64,000 nt of DNA. It comes from CAZHZT01 sp964537285. Lineage in GTDB: Bacteria > Bacteroidota > Bacteroidia > Chitinophagales > Saprospiraceae. The stretch spans positions 62,001-126,000 of the forward strand of contig CAZHZT010000001.1 of assembly GCA_964537285.1 (NCBI GenBank), given 5' to 3'. This document shows positions 8,374 through 15,784 of this stretch, in pieces; position 1 is the stretch's first letter; each line of letters starts with the position of its first letter. The notes below the pieces were generated by a model. It did no database searches and was not told where the DNA came from. It saw only the letters and a list, made by a program, of their open reading frames with translations. The position numbers and the translations under genes are program-made.

Positions 8374-8498
8374 CCTAAGTTGCAATTAAAGGAAAAAGGT
8401 GAGTGAGAACGGGTAATAATATACCAATAAAGGCCTTCGGCTATTAGAACTCATTGTTCGTAAACGGTTTCCACCTTTAACCCAACTTGGGTTAATTA
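8371..8498. repeat. Family G palindrome, copy G1
   Basis: The ends taacctaagttg and caacttgggtta are inverted copies, each followed inward by a ttaaagg/cctttaa match. The stop codon of the preceding gene is the first triplet of the element. Related ends occur at 13681-13800, 15014-15242, 36336-36352 and 37611-37728. Confidence 0.6.
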
Positions 8499-8605
8499 GT
8501 TTTACACAATAGCGATATTGCCAATTTATGTTTGGTTGACGACGAAAATTTAGAAGTTTTTTTAAGAATAGGTCTATTTTAACTTAAAAGTTTAAAAATT
8601 ATGTC

Positions 8606-8613
8606 TATTTTTG
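8606..8613 (+). promoter_or_regulatory. Candidate -7 element for porP
   Basis: TATTTTTG fits TAnnTTTG and lies 62 bases upstream of the porP start. No -33 box is obvious. Confidence 0.4.
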
Positions 8614-8674
8614 GAATCGCTATTGCCCTTTAGAGAGAGTATTTCGGGAATTGAATTAAAAAACCCTTGATTTA

Positions 8675-9742
8675 ATGAAGAATTTCAGACAACTAATCGT
8701 TATCGGAATTGTGAGTATGTTTGCCCTGAGCCTAAATGCGCAAGACATTCACTTTTCTCAGTTTTACATGTCTCCCCTTAACTTAAATCCTGCGATGACA
8801 GGGGTGACCAATTGTACCCACCGCTTTGTGGTTAACTATCGCAACCAATGGGCCAGTGTATTGAAGGCTAATGCCTTTAATACTTATTCTGCTTCTTATG
8901 ATCAACGTATCCCCGTAGGTCGTTATGACTACTTCGGCGTAGGTGGATTGTTCTGGGGCGATAGAGCTGGTGAACTTGACTTTGCTACCTTGCAAGGTAA
9001 ATTGGCTCTTTCTTATGCAAAGCGCATGAGTGGCTATCGGAACCGTGCAAATTATCTTGTTGTAGGAGTTGATGGGGGTATTTCTCAAAGAAGTATCGAC
9101 TTTTTGAAAGCCCAATGGCCTGAGCAAAATAATAATGGCGTATTTGATCCTACGCGATCTTCCGGAGAAACTAATTTCAACGATAATTTCATATTCGGAG
9201 ATATGGCTGCTGGATTAATGTGGTATGGCGTGAGCAACAGATACGAAAACTTTTACATTGGTGGTGCATATCACCACTTGAACAGAGCGAACCAAACATT
9301 CTTTGATGCGGATTCTGTAGATGTTCCCCTTTACAGTAAGTTCACTATTCACGCAGGTGGAGAATTCAGAACAGGCAGTGGCAGAGGTCGTGCAGGCCGT
9401 TTGGCTATGTTACCAGGTGCTGTGATATTCTTACAGGGGCCTTCCATGGAGATCAATGCGGGAACCAGCTTTAAGTTTATCCTTGGAAATAGCCGTGTGT
9501 CTAATCAGGCTTTCCAACTAGGAATCTGGGGGCGTGTAGCCAATAAGTTTGAAGGTACACTGCTCGACGCGGTCATCCTTTCTACCCGCTTTGATTATGA
9601 CAGCTTTGGCGTCGGTTTTAGTTATGACATTAACGTGTCTTCATTAAGGCCGGCAAGTAATTCGAACGGTGCCTTTGAGTTCTCATTCATCTATAAAATA
9701 TGTGGAAATGAGGCTCGTAATGTATTCTGCCCGAATTTCTAA
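8675..9742 (+). CDS. PorP/SprF family type IX secretion outer-membrane protein
   Basis: A 355-aa outer-membrane beta-barrel protein. A signal peptide covers residues 1-22 (cleavage after LSLNAQ) and is followed by the family hallmark HFSQFYMSPLNLNPAMTG. The rest alternates short aromatic strands and ends with the strand FSFIYKICG and a short tail. PorP/SprF proteins work with the type IX secretion system; SprF of Flavobacterium is needed for export of the gliding adhesin SprB. There is no giant adhesin or PorK-N operon next to it here, so it is a stand-alone paralogue. The gene has its own -7 element. Confidence 0.9.
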   Translation: MKNFRQLIVIGIVSMFALSLNAQDIHFSQFYMSPLNLNPAMTGVTNCTHRFVVNYRNQWASVLKANAFNTYSASYDQRIPVGRYDYFGVGGLFWGDRAGELDFATLQGKLALSYAKRMSGYRNRANYLVVGVDGGISQRSIDFLKAQWPEQNNNGVFDPTRSSGETNFNDNFIFGDMAAGLMWYGVSNRYENFYIGGAYHHLNRANQTFFDADSVDVPLYSKFTIHAGGEFRTGSGRGRAGRLAMLPGAVIFLQGPSMEINAGTSFKFILGNSRVSNQAFQLGIWGRVANKFEGTLLDAVILSTRFDYDSFGVGFSYDINVSSLRPASNSNGAFEFSFIYKICGNEARNVFCPNF

Positions 9743-9838
9743 TTGGCTTTAGTTGCAGAATTAAGTCTGTTGGGTTTGGCCGTTTTTCATAGGCTAAATG
9801 ATTTAAGGGGCAAAAATTTGTTCCTGGTAAAAAAATAA

Positions 9839-9950
9839 CGTTCTTTGACAAATTGTGTGGAACTTCAAAATGATAAGCCTTGAATGCCCTTTTGGCTGAA
9901 AGGCTTATCATTTTGAAGTTCCATTTTTCACAATTTATGTCAAAGAACTA
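9839..9950 (+). mobile_element. Family A palindromic MITE, copy A2
   Basis: A 112-bp copy flanked by the exact 7-bp direct repeat aaaataa (9832-9838 and 9951-9957). It lies about 100 bases past the porP stop. Confidence 0.9.
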
Positions 9951-10023
9951 AAAATAAAAGGTTGGTTTAACAGCCGATAGGTTGTCTTAAAGGGCATAGT
10001 GTTCTTTATTAAAAAAAAATCCG

Positions 10024-10110
10024 CGTTCTTTGACAAATTGTGCGGAACTTCAAAATGGTACCCATTGAATGCCCTTGTGGCTGAAAGGCTTATCATTTTG
10101 AAGGGTTCTT
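10024..10110 (+). mobile_element. Family A element, truncated copy A3
   Basis: The left tip and palindromic middle of family A are intact (cgttctttgacaaattg, then the gaatgccc turn). The right arm breaks down after cattttgaag, and the right tip is missing. It lies 73 bases from A2, so two copies stand in tandem. Confidence 0.8.
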
Positions 10111-10161
10111 TTTTCAACATGGCAAGAAACACATGCATAACTTGTCCCGAATGCCTTCGGG

Positions 10162-10349
10162 AGCCTCAATGGCGTCAACTTAAGCTCTTTATATCTTTAT
10201 AGCCCGGCACTTCAGTGCCGGGAGAATAATTGTCAGGTTGGGCTTTAGCCCTTTTGTTATTGATAGGCTAAAGCCCCGACAAATCTTAACACTACACCTG
10301 GCGCTAAAGCGCCAGGCAAAGAAAAAGCTTAAGTTGACGGCACTGAGCC
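10162..10349. repeat. Family D multi-hairpin element, copy D1
   Basis: Outer arms gcctcaatggcgtcaactta and taagttgacggcactgagcc enclose three separate stems: cccggcacttcagtgccggg, gggctttagccc against ggctaaagccc, and cctggcgctaaagcgccagg. A cloverleaf-like fold is expected from either strand. A second copy in the opposite orientation lies at 49003-49215. Confidence 0.8.
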
Positions 10350-10969
10350 TTACAGGCTGGCCGAGAATGCAAACTTCTATCGATTTCTCAATTCAAGCAA
10401 TTGATTATCAGTAGTCAAAAAAAGCGTAAAGGCCACTGTTTAGCTCTTCCCGGCCAGCCTGCTTAGCTATGGCGAGGTTTTTTAACGAAGTTGAAGAAAA
10501 AAATCCCTTCGTTCAAAATATTCATTAACTTAGATTCCAGAGTACTAATGCAAGAATTTAGAAGTTAAAACACTAGAATTTTGAGCCTTACAGGAAAAAT
10601 AAGGTGATAAGTGTTAAAATTTTAAATGTTCAGGGCTTAAAAATTCTTTAGATAATAAATTTATTTTATCTTGGCGAAGGTTCATTAAAAGACACTTTTT
10701 CAGCTACTTAGATAGCTTCTGTTTATTATACGACAAATTGCTCAATTCAGCTTGCTCTACAGTAATCCTCCCGTACTGAAAGCAACTTGGATCAATCAAG
10801 AATGCTCCATTTTTTTGGAGACGTGAAGGGAAAGAAAGGTTACACAGTAGGAATATCTCATGAATACTACTATCCAAACTAGCGTTCTAAAAAGAACTAA
10901 AAGAATTATGAGGTACTTTCTTTTACAAGTATTGACCTTTATCAATTATCAAAAAAATTAAAAGCAATC
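10350..10969. other. Intergenic region before the bactofilin gene
   Basis: No gene was seen. Inverted arms caggctggccg (10353-10363) and cggccagcctg (10451-10461) enclose about 90 bases. At 10497-10555 the sequence matches, nearly base for base, the flanks of the family E element at 15330-15501 and therefore represents an unoccupied version of that site. Confidence 0.6.
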
Positions 10970-11470
10970 ATGTTCGGACACAAGAAAAAATCCCCTTCTT
11001 CAACTAAAAAAAACGGCTTCATTCCTTCCTCGGCTTCACTTCAATTAAACAGCCTCGTCAATGGTACTGTTATTGAAGGAAACATCAACTCAGATAGCGA
11101 TATCCGAATTGATGGTACAATTAAAGGTACTTTAAATTGTACTGCAAAAGTTATTATTGGCCCTTCAGGGTATATTAATGGGGAAATCCGTTGCCAAAAT
11201 GCTGTAATCGAAGGAAGGTTTGAAGGACAGCTAGAAGTAAAAGAGAAATTACACGTCAGAGAAACAGCTGAAATCCATGGGGATGTACAAACAAATATCC
11301 TGGTGGTTAATGCGGGTGCAGTGTTTAATGTTTCCTGTAAAATGGGAATGAAAAAATCCAACTCCAACGGTCACGTAGAAAACAAACGCAAAGCAAAAGC
11401 CATTGTTAAATCAACTAAGTCTTCTCATCATGTCAGAGAAGAATCCGGACTCCAAAAAGAAGCCGGTTAA
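10970..11470 (+). CDS. Bactofilin family cytoskeletal protein
   Basis: A 166-aa polymer-forming protein. The central bactofilin domain spans about residues 33-125, with the right-handed beta-helix repeats LVNGTVIEGNINSDSDIRIDG and IIGPSGYINGEIRCQNAVIEG. It is flanked by basic, serine/lysine-rich unstructured tails. Bactofilins form non-polar filaments at the inner membrane and serve as scaffolds for cell-wall or polysaccharide enzymes. The 3' end overlaps the downstream AtpZ gene by 41 bases in another frame, so translation is probably coupled. Confidence 0.92.
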   Translation: MFGHKKKSPSSTKKNGFIPSSASLQLNSLVNGTVIEGNINSDSDIRIDGTIKGTLNCTAKVIIGPSGYINGEIRCQNAVIEGRFEGQLEVKEKLHVRETAEIHGDVQTNILVVNAGAVFNVSCKMGMKKSNSNGHVENKRKAKAIVKSTKSSHHVREESGLQKEAG

Positions 11471-11660
11471 CGATTACCTGAAATATTCCGGGATGGCCAT
11501 CCAAATGGGGGTAATTATCTCCATTGGGGCCTATCTCGGACAAGAACTGGATAGACGACTAGGAACAGAAAAACCCTACTTGACGGTTGTCCTGTCTCTG
11601 CTTGCAATTTTTGTCGCGCTATACCTTATCTTAAAAGACATTTTGCGGAAGGATAACTAA
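11430..11660 (+). CDS. AtpZ/AtpI family ATP synthase accessory protein
   Basis: A 76-aa membrane protein with two transmembrane helices (about residues 22-40 and 50-68) and the conserved region YLKYSGMAIQMGVIISIGAYLGQELDRR. AtpZ/AtpI proteins assist assembly or ion loading of the F1Fo ATP synthase. The ATG at 11430 is preferred because the upstream in-frame extension from a TTG lies deep in the bactofilin gene. It overlaps bactofilin by 41 bases, and its stop shares one base with the next start. The atpBEFHAGD genes do not follow here, which is unusual. Confidence 0.85.
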   Translation: MSEKNPDSKKKPVNDYLKYSGMAIQMGVIISIGAYLGQELDRRLGTEKPYLTVVLSLLAIFVALYLILKDILRKDN

Positions 11661-12043
11661 TGGAGCAACCTCTTTTCATAAAACAATTAGGAATAACAGC
11701 TCTCATCGTTGCTGCTATTCTTCTGGGAATTCATTTCATTCCTGGCTTTTCCTCTTTCTGGATTTTCTCCCTCGTGAGCTGGGCAGGCTTCATCGCTCTT
11801 TCTGTTTTAATCTATAAAACAGCTTACTCTGCCGCCCATGACGCTAATAAGAACAAATACACTAACGTGATTATCGGAGCTGTTATGGGAAAATTTGCCC
11901 TGTCTTTGGTAATTATTTTAGGGTACTGGTATGGCTTTTCTCCATCCTCAAAGTTTTTTTTATTGCCATTCTTCTTAATTTATCTAGGATTTACCATCTT
12001 TGAGGTGCACTTCTTAATGAAACTCGGTAAAACAAATGCCTGA
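11660..12043 (+). CDS. Small four-helix membrane protein next to atpZ
   Basis: A 127-aa protein with four predicted membrane helices (about 10-27, 33-50, 72-90 and 97-116). In Bacteroidota a protein of this type often follows atpZ and precedes atpB, and is loosely related to ATP synthase subunit I. That role is inference here because atpB is absent. Its start codon overlaps the atpZ stop (TAATG), so the two are translationally coupled. The next gene starts six bases downstream. Confidence 0.7.
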   Translation: MEQPLFIKQLGITALIVAAILLGIHFIPGFSSFWIFSLVSWAGFIALSVLIYKTAYSAAHDANKNKYTNVIIGAVMGKFALSLVIILGYWYGFSPSSKFFLLPFFLIYLGFTIFEVHFLMKLGKTNA

Positions 12044-12048
12044 AATAG

Positions 12049-12537
12049 ATGGAAAATAATTTATATTCTGCTGTTATTAATGACACTGAAAGCCTTGAAA
12101 TTCGTACGGAAGAACTCAAGGACCTCGATCTTTTGCACACCTCCGGCGCTCACTTCCACCTTTTACATGAAGGAAGTGCATATCAAATAGAGGTTCTGGA
12201 GGCAGATTACCAGAAAAAGCTTTTTTACTTAAATATAAACGGAAAGCGCCTTTCAGTCCTCCTGTCCGATCGTTTTGACACATTAGTTAAAAAAATGGGC
12301 CTAAACCTTCACGAAGGCCAGAAAGTGAAAGATATTAAAGCTCCCATGCCTGGAATGGTTTTAGACATCCTCGTTGAAGAGGGGCAGAATATCGAGAAAG
12401 GAGATCCAATGATCATTCTGGAGGCCATGAAAATGGAAAATGTTATTAAAGCCGGTGGGGATGGTATCGTAAAAAAAATCTTTGTAAAAAAGTCAAATGC
12501 CGTAGAAAAAAATGCTATGCTTATAGAATTGGATTAA
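12049..12537 (+). CDS. Biotin carboxyl carrier protein
   Basis: A 162-aa biotin/lipoyl attachment protein. The C-terminal domain (about 92-162) carries the biotinylation motif EAMKMEN with the target Lys, preceded by IKAPMPGMVLDILVEEGQ. The N-terminal 90 residues resemble the extra domain of carrier subunits in acyl-CoA carboxylases (propionyl- or acetyl-CoA type). The carboxylase and carboxyltransferase subunits are not in the window. The last 17 bases overlap the 3' end of the convergent site-2 protease gene, so no terminator separates the two. Confidence 0.9.
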   Translation: MENNLYSAVINDTESLEIRTEELKDLDLLHTSGAHFHLLHEGSAYQIEVLEADYQKKLFYLNINGKRLSVLLSDRFDTLVKKMGLNLHEGQKVKDIKAPMPGMVLDILVEEGQNIEKGDPMIILEAMKMENVIKAGGDGIVKKIFVKKSNAVEKNAMLIELD

Positions 12538-13678
12538 GCAGTTTATTGTCTTCTTGGCGTTTTTGCTCCTTCTTATTCCTGATAGCCTGTTGCTGTTTAA
12601 ACTGAATAAAGTGGTCGATGGTATCTTCATCAATTAAGCCTAGCGGTTTTTCTCCATCAAAAACAACAACAACATCGGTTTCCTGAGATCGAATCGAAGT
12701 GAAAATCTTGTACAAATTATCTTCCGGGTGAACCTTTGAATAGTCCTCTATCATCAGGTTTCCAACAGGAGTGCTGTAATCTCCCTTTGTCACGGCTTCC
12801 TTTATGGTATTCTCTGAAAGAATACCGCATGGATGACTCAAGTGGTTAAAGACAAGGAAATTTTTTTCATTCTGCTTTTTTAAGGCATCTATTGCCAGCG
12901 CTACAGGATTGTCAATATGCAGTGCAGTCTGTTGGCCTTGAATGAGGTCTCTGGCATTGAAGGTTTTGACAAACTCGTCGTACTTAACCATTCTATACTC
13001 CTGAATGGCTGTAAAGTATACAAATAGCGCAATGAAAGGCAATATGTAGTGTCCAATAAAAATACCTAGAAAAAAAAGACCAATAGCAAGAATCTGGGCT
13101 ATAACGACCGCATAAAAAGTAGCTACTTTTTTACTAAGTCTGAGGGCCAATAAAGAGCGAAGTACCCTTCCTCCATCCATTGGAATGGCTGGGATCATGT
13201 TGAGTATAGCCAGAAGTAAATTAGTAACCAAGACCCAGGGGATGAAGAAAGCGGGGTGGAAAAGAAGCGTTGGGTCAGAAAAAAGCTCTAACATCCTTTC
13301 TAAAGGAAAAAATAAGAAATAAAGCCCTAGTATTAGAGCAATGCCAACATTAACCAAAGGCCCGGCCACCGCTATGAAAAACTCTTGGATGGGTTTTTCC
13401 GGGAGGCGTTCTAAACGGGCAACGCCTCCTATTGGAAAAAGAATAATATCTTTAGTAATAACTCCAAATCTCTTTGCCGTAAGTGCATGGCCGAATTCGT
13501 GAAAGATTATGCAAATGAAAATAACAATTGAATACAACGCCAGTATGGCCGTGCTCTGGATGTCCAGCCGACTTCTAAACCCAACAAATCCTATCCAAAG
13601 GAATAATAAACCAAATGACCAGTGTACCTTTACAGGTATACCGGCAATGGTAATTATTTTTAAAGAGCTTTTCTTCAT
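12521..13678 (-). CDS. Site-2 protease family (M50) metalloprotease with CBS domains
   Basis: A 385-aa membrane-embedded zinc protease. The zinc motif HEFGH is in the second hydrophobic region (about residue 61), and the third ligand site is NMIPAIPMDGGR near residue 165. Five or six membrane segments cover residues 15-230. The C-terminal cytoplasmic part (about 240-360) holds two CBS-like domains (FNARDLIQGQQTALHIDNPV and GNLMIEDYSKVHPEDNLYKI), which typically sense adenine nucleotides. Relatives cleave membrane-bound regulators; the substrate is unknown. Its 3' end overlaps the biotin carrier gene by 17 bases. Confidence 0.93.
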   Translation of the reverse strand: MKKSSLKIITIAGIPVKVHWSFGLLFLWIGFVGFRSRLDIQSTAILALYSIVIFICIIFHEFGHALTAKRFGVITKDIILFPIGGVARLERLPEKPIQEFFIAVAGPLVNVGIALILGLYFLFFPLERMLELFSDPTLLFHPAFFIPWVLVTNLLLAILNMIPAIPMDGGRVLRSLLALRLSKKVATFYAVVIAQILAIGLFFLGIFIGHYILPFIALFVYFTAIQEYRMVKYDEFVKTFNARDLIQGQQTALHIDNPVALAIDALKKQNEKNFLVFNHLSHPCGILSENTIKEAVTKGDYSTPVGNLMIEDYSKVHPEDNLYKIFTSIRSQETDVVVVFDGEKPLGLIDEDTIDHFIQFKQQQAIRNKKEQKRQEDNKLLNPIL

Positions 13679-13680
13679 GT

Positions 13681-13800
13681 TTAATTAATGCAAGTTGTGA
13701 TGAATGAGGCTGAATTAGCGGTTTTTTGTTTCAAAACAAAGCCCATAGGCGAGAAGTTTTGAAACAAATTCCCCTTACTCACCACAGCTTGGGTTAGTTA
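13681..13800. repeat. Family G palindrome, copy G2
   Basis: The ends ttaattaatgcaagttgtg and cacagcttgggttagtta are imperfect inverted copies, with a gtttcaaaac/gttttgaaac stem inside. It fills the gap between the site-2 protease start and the acyl-CoA dehydrogenase stop. Confidence 0.65.
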
Positions 13801-14982
13801 GCTCAATTGAGCTGATTCCGTTAGTAAGGGCTGATAAAGTTGACCTTTCAGCACACTACGTGCAATGACCAGGCGTTGGATCTCTGAGGTTCCTTCGTAA
13901 ATCTGGGTGATCTTGGCGTCCCGCATGAGCCTTTCTACGTGGTATTCCTTGACGAACCCATAACCTCCGTGAATTTGAACCGCCTCAACCGTTTGGCGCA
14001 TAGCCACTTCGGATGCAAATAATTTTGCCATTGAAGAAGCCGTATCATAGTTCATATTTTGGTCTTTCAACCATGCTGCCCGATAAACTAACAAGCGTGC
14101 TGCCTCAATTTCAGTTGCCATGTCGGCAAGTTTAAACGCTATAGCCTGGTGCTTGCTGATCGGCTTGCCAAAAGCTTCTCGTTCTTTTGAATAGGCTACA
14201 GCTAATTCATAGGCTCCTGCCGCAATTCCCAATGCTTGAGCAGCGATACCAATACGCCCTCCGGAAAGCACCTTCATAGCAAATTTGAAACCAAAACCAT
14301 CTTCGCCGATGCGATTTTCTTTGGGAACTTTTACATCAGAATACATGATCGTATGCGTGTCAGACGAACGTATGCCTAGTTTGTCTTCTTTAGCTCCAAT
14401 TGCCACGCCCTGCCAATCCGTTTCCACGATGAAGGCATTGATGCCACGGTGACCAAGTTCAAGATGACTCTGTGCGATGACAAGATGCACTTGAGAAGTA
14501 CCACCATTGGTAATCCAGTTTTTGGTTCCATTGAGAAGATAGTGATCATCCTGTTCAATCGCTGTGGTGCGTTGGCTTGTAGCATCACTACCTGCTTCCG
14601 GTTCTGATAGGCAGAAGGAGCCGATCCATTCTCCCGTGGTCAGTTTGGGTAAGTATTTTGCTTTCTGCTCCTCGGTGCCAAATGTTTCAATTCCCCAGCA
14701 GACAAGAGAATTATTCACAGAAACAATCACCGAGGCAGAATTGTCTATCTTGGAAAGTTCTTCCATAGCCAGGACATAGGAAATAGTATCCATTCCTCCT
14801 CCTCCATATTCCGGAGAGACCATCATCCCAAGAAAACCAAGCTCTCCCAGTTTTCTAACCTGTTCAGTAGGATAGATCATCGCTGAGTCTCTTTCGATTA
14901 CGCCTGGTTTCAATTCTTTTTGTGCAAACTCTCTTGCGGCGGCTTGTACGGCCAGTTGTTCTTCTGTTAATTCAAATTTCAT
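13798..14982 (-). CDS. Acyl-CoA dehydrogenase (short-chain type)
   Basis: A 394-aa FAD-dependent enzyme that oxidises acyl-CoA to trans-2-enoyl-CoA in beta-oxidation. The N-terminal helical domain begins MKFELTEEQLAVQAAAREFA. The two family signatures are CLSEPEAGSDA near residue 123 and QIHGGYGFVKEYHVERLMRD near 335. The catalytic Glu lies in IYEGTSEIQR near 365, the placement seen in short-chain (butyryl-CoA) dehydrogenases. Length is normal for the family. It is a single-gene unit; upstream lies a family G palindrome carrying an inserted family A element. Confidence 0.96.
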   Translation of the reverse strand: MKFELTEEQLAVQAAAREFAQKELKPGVIERDSAMIYPTEQVRKLGELGFLGMMVSPEYGGGGMDTISYVLAMEELSKIDNSASVIVSVNNSLVCWGIETFGTEEQKAKYLPKLTTGEWIGSFCLSEPEAGSDATSQRTTAIEQDDHYLLNGTKNWITNGGTSQVHLVIAQSHLELGHRGINAFIVETDWQGVAIGAKEDKLGIRSSDTHTIMYSDVKVPKENRIGEDGFGFKFAMKVLSGGRIGIAAQALGIAAGAYELAVAYSKEREAFGKPISKHQAIAFKLADMATEIEAARLLVYRAAWLKDQNMNYDTASSMAKLFASEVAMRQTVEAVQIHGGYGFVKEYHVERLMRDAKITQIYEGTSEIQRLVIARSVLKGQLYQPLLTESAQLS

Positions 14983-15013
14983 CTTTGGACAAATGTTGGT
15001 AGTCGTATAATTA

Positions 15014-15242
15014 TTTAATTCAAGTTGCGATGATAAGAGTTAATAAAGAAGTTTCGTTCTTTGACAAATTGTGTGGAGTTTAAAAATGATAAAACCTGAA
15101 TGCCCTGGTGGCTGAAGGGGTTATCATTTTTAAACTTCATTTTATCACAATTTATGTCAAAGAACCAGAAATTTTTGAAAAAAATCTTTGATTTTGCATC
15201 AAAAGAGCGACGCATTCTCTTATCATCGCAACTCGGCTAATT
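15014..15242. repeat. Family G palindrome, copy G3, interrupted by a family A element
   Basis: The left arm caagttgcgatgataagag (15021-15039) and right arm ctcttatcatcgcaactcg (15216-15234) are inverted copies. Between them sits family A copy A4, so this is a nested arrangement in which A4 inserted into a pre-existing palindrome. Confidence 0.75.
15055..15167 (+). mobile_element. Family A palindromic MITE, copy A4 (diverged stem)
   Basis: A 113-bp copy with tips cgttctttgac and caaagaacca. The flanking 7-mers gaagttt and gaaattt agree at six of seven positions. Inner arms read gtttaaaaatgataa and ttatcatttttaaac instead of the usual cttcaaaatgataag pair, so both arms changed together and pairing is preserved. 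Confidence 0.88.
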
Positions 15243-15329
15243 CATATCTTTTAAAATACAGAATTTATGGGTATTGTTTAGGGGAAAACTATTACTTTTC
15301 AAAAAAAATCCCTTCATTCAAAATATTCA

Positions 15330-15501
15330 CAGCGATTCTCGCTTTGAAAAATAAACGCGCCTACGGCGCGAAATTCCTTTGAGAGGGAGGCCGAAAGGGC
15401 TATTTTGCGAAGCAAAATAGCCCTTTCGGCCTCCCTCTCAAGAAAATATCGCCGCGAAGCGGCGTAAATTTGGTTTGGGGTTTCCAAAACGAGAATTGCT
15501 G
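15330..15501 (+). mobile_element. Family E MITE, copy E2, with 9-bp target duplication
   Basis: A 172-bp element with ends cagcgattctcg and cgagaattgctg. It is flanked by the exact 9-bp repeat aaatattca (15321-15329 and 15502-15510). The uninterrupted sequence ttcaaaatattcattaactt is present at 10511-10530, giving an unoccupied paralogous site. The centre is a stem around gccgaaagggctattttgc. Confidence 0.93.
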
Positions 15502-15661
15502 AAATATTCATTAACTTATGTTCCAGAGGATTAAAGCATTTTGAAGTATTTAAATGGCCGTTCTGATGAGGTGTTAGACTATTATATGTTGGTCATACGT
15601 TCAAGATTACTGCCAATTCGAACAATAAAAAGGGCTGCTTATACAAAAAATAATGCATTCA

Positions 15662-15692
15662 TTGGTAAGCAGTAAAAAAAGCAATACTTTTG
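15662..15692 (+). promoter_or_regulatory. Bacteroidota promoter for the OmpA-family gene
   Basis: TTG at 15662-15664, a 20-base spacer, and TACTTTTG (TAnnTTTG) at 15685-15692. This predicts a transcript start near 15699 and an untranslated leader of about 85 bases. Confidence 0.6.
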
Positions 15693-15784
15693 TGTGATTT
15701 TATAATTATGCTTGCGGGATCAACTGATTTATAAGAAAAATCCCACAACAGCCGAGAAAATTAAAAAACTAGAAAGCAGTTAAC

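Noticed and set aside
9999..10202. 67-aa and similar frames inside family A and D repeats
   Set aside because: They are made of repeat sequence, differ between copies, and the truncated A3 copy breaks them.
10155..10350. Riboswitch or structured ncRNA
   Set aside because: The multi-hairpin structure is part of a dispersed element with an inverse copy at 49003-49215, and neither copy sits in a consistent leader position.
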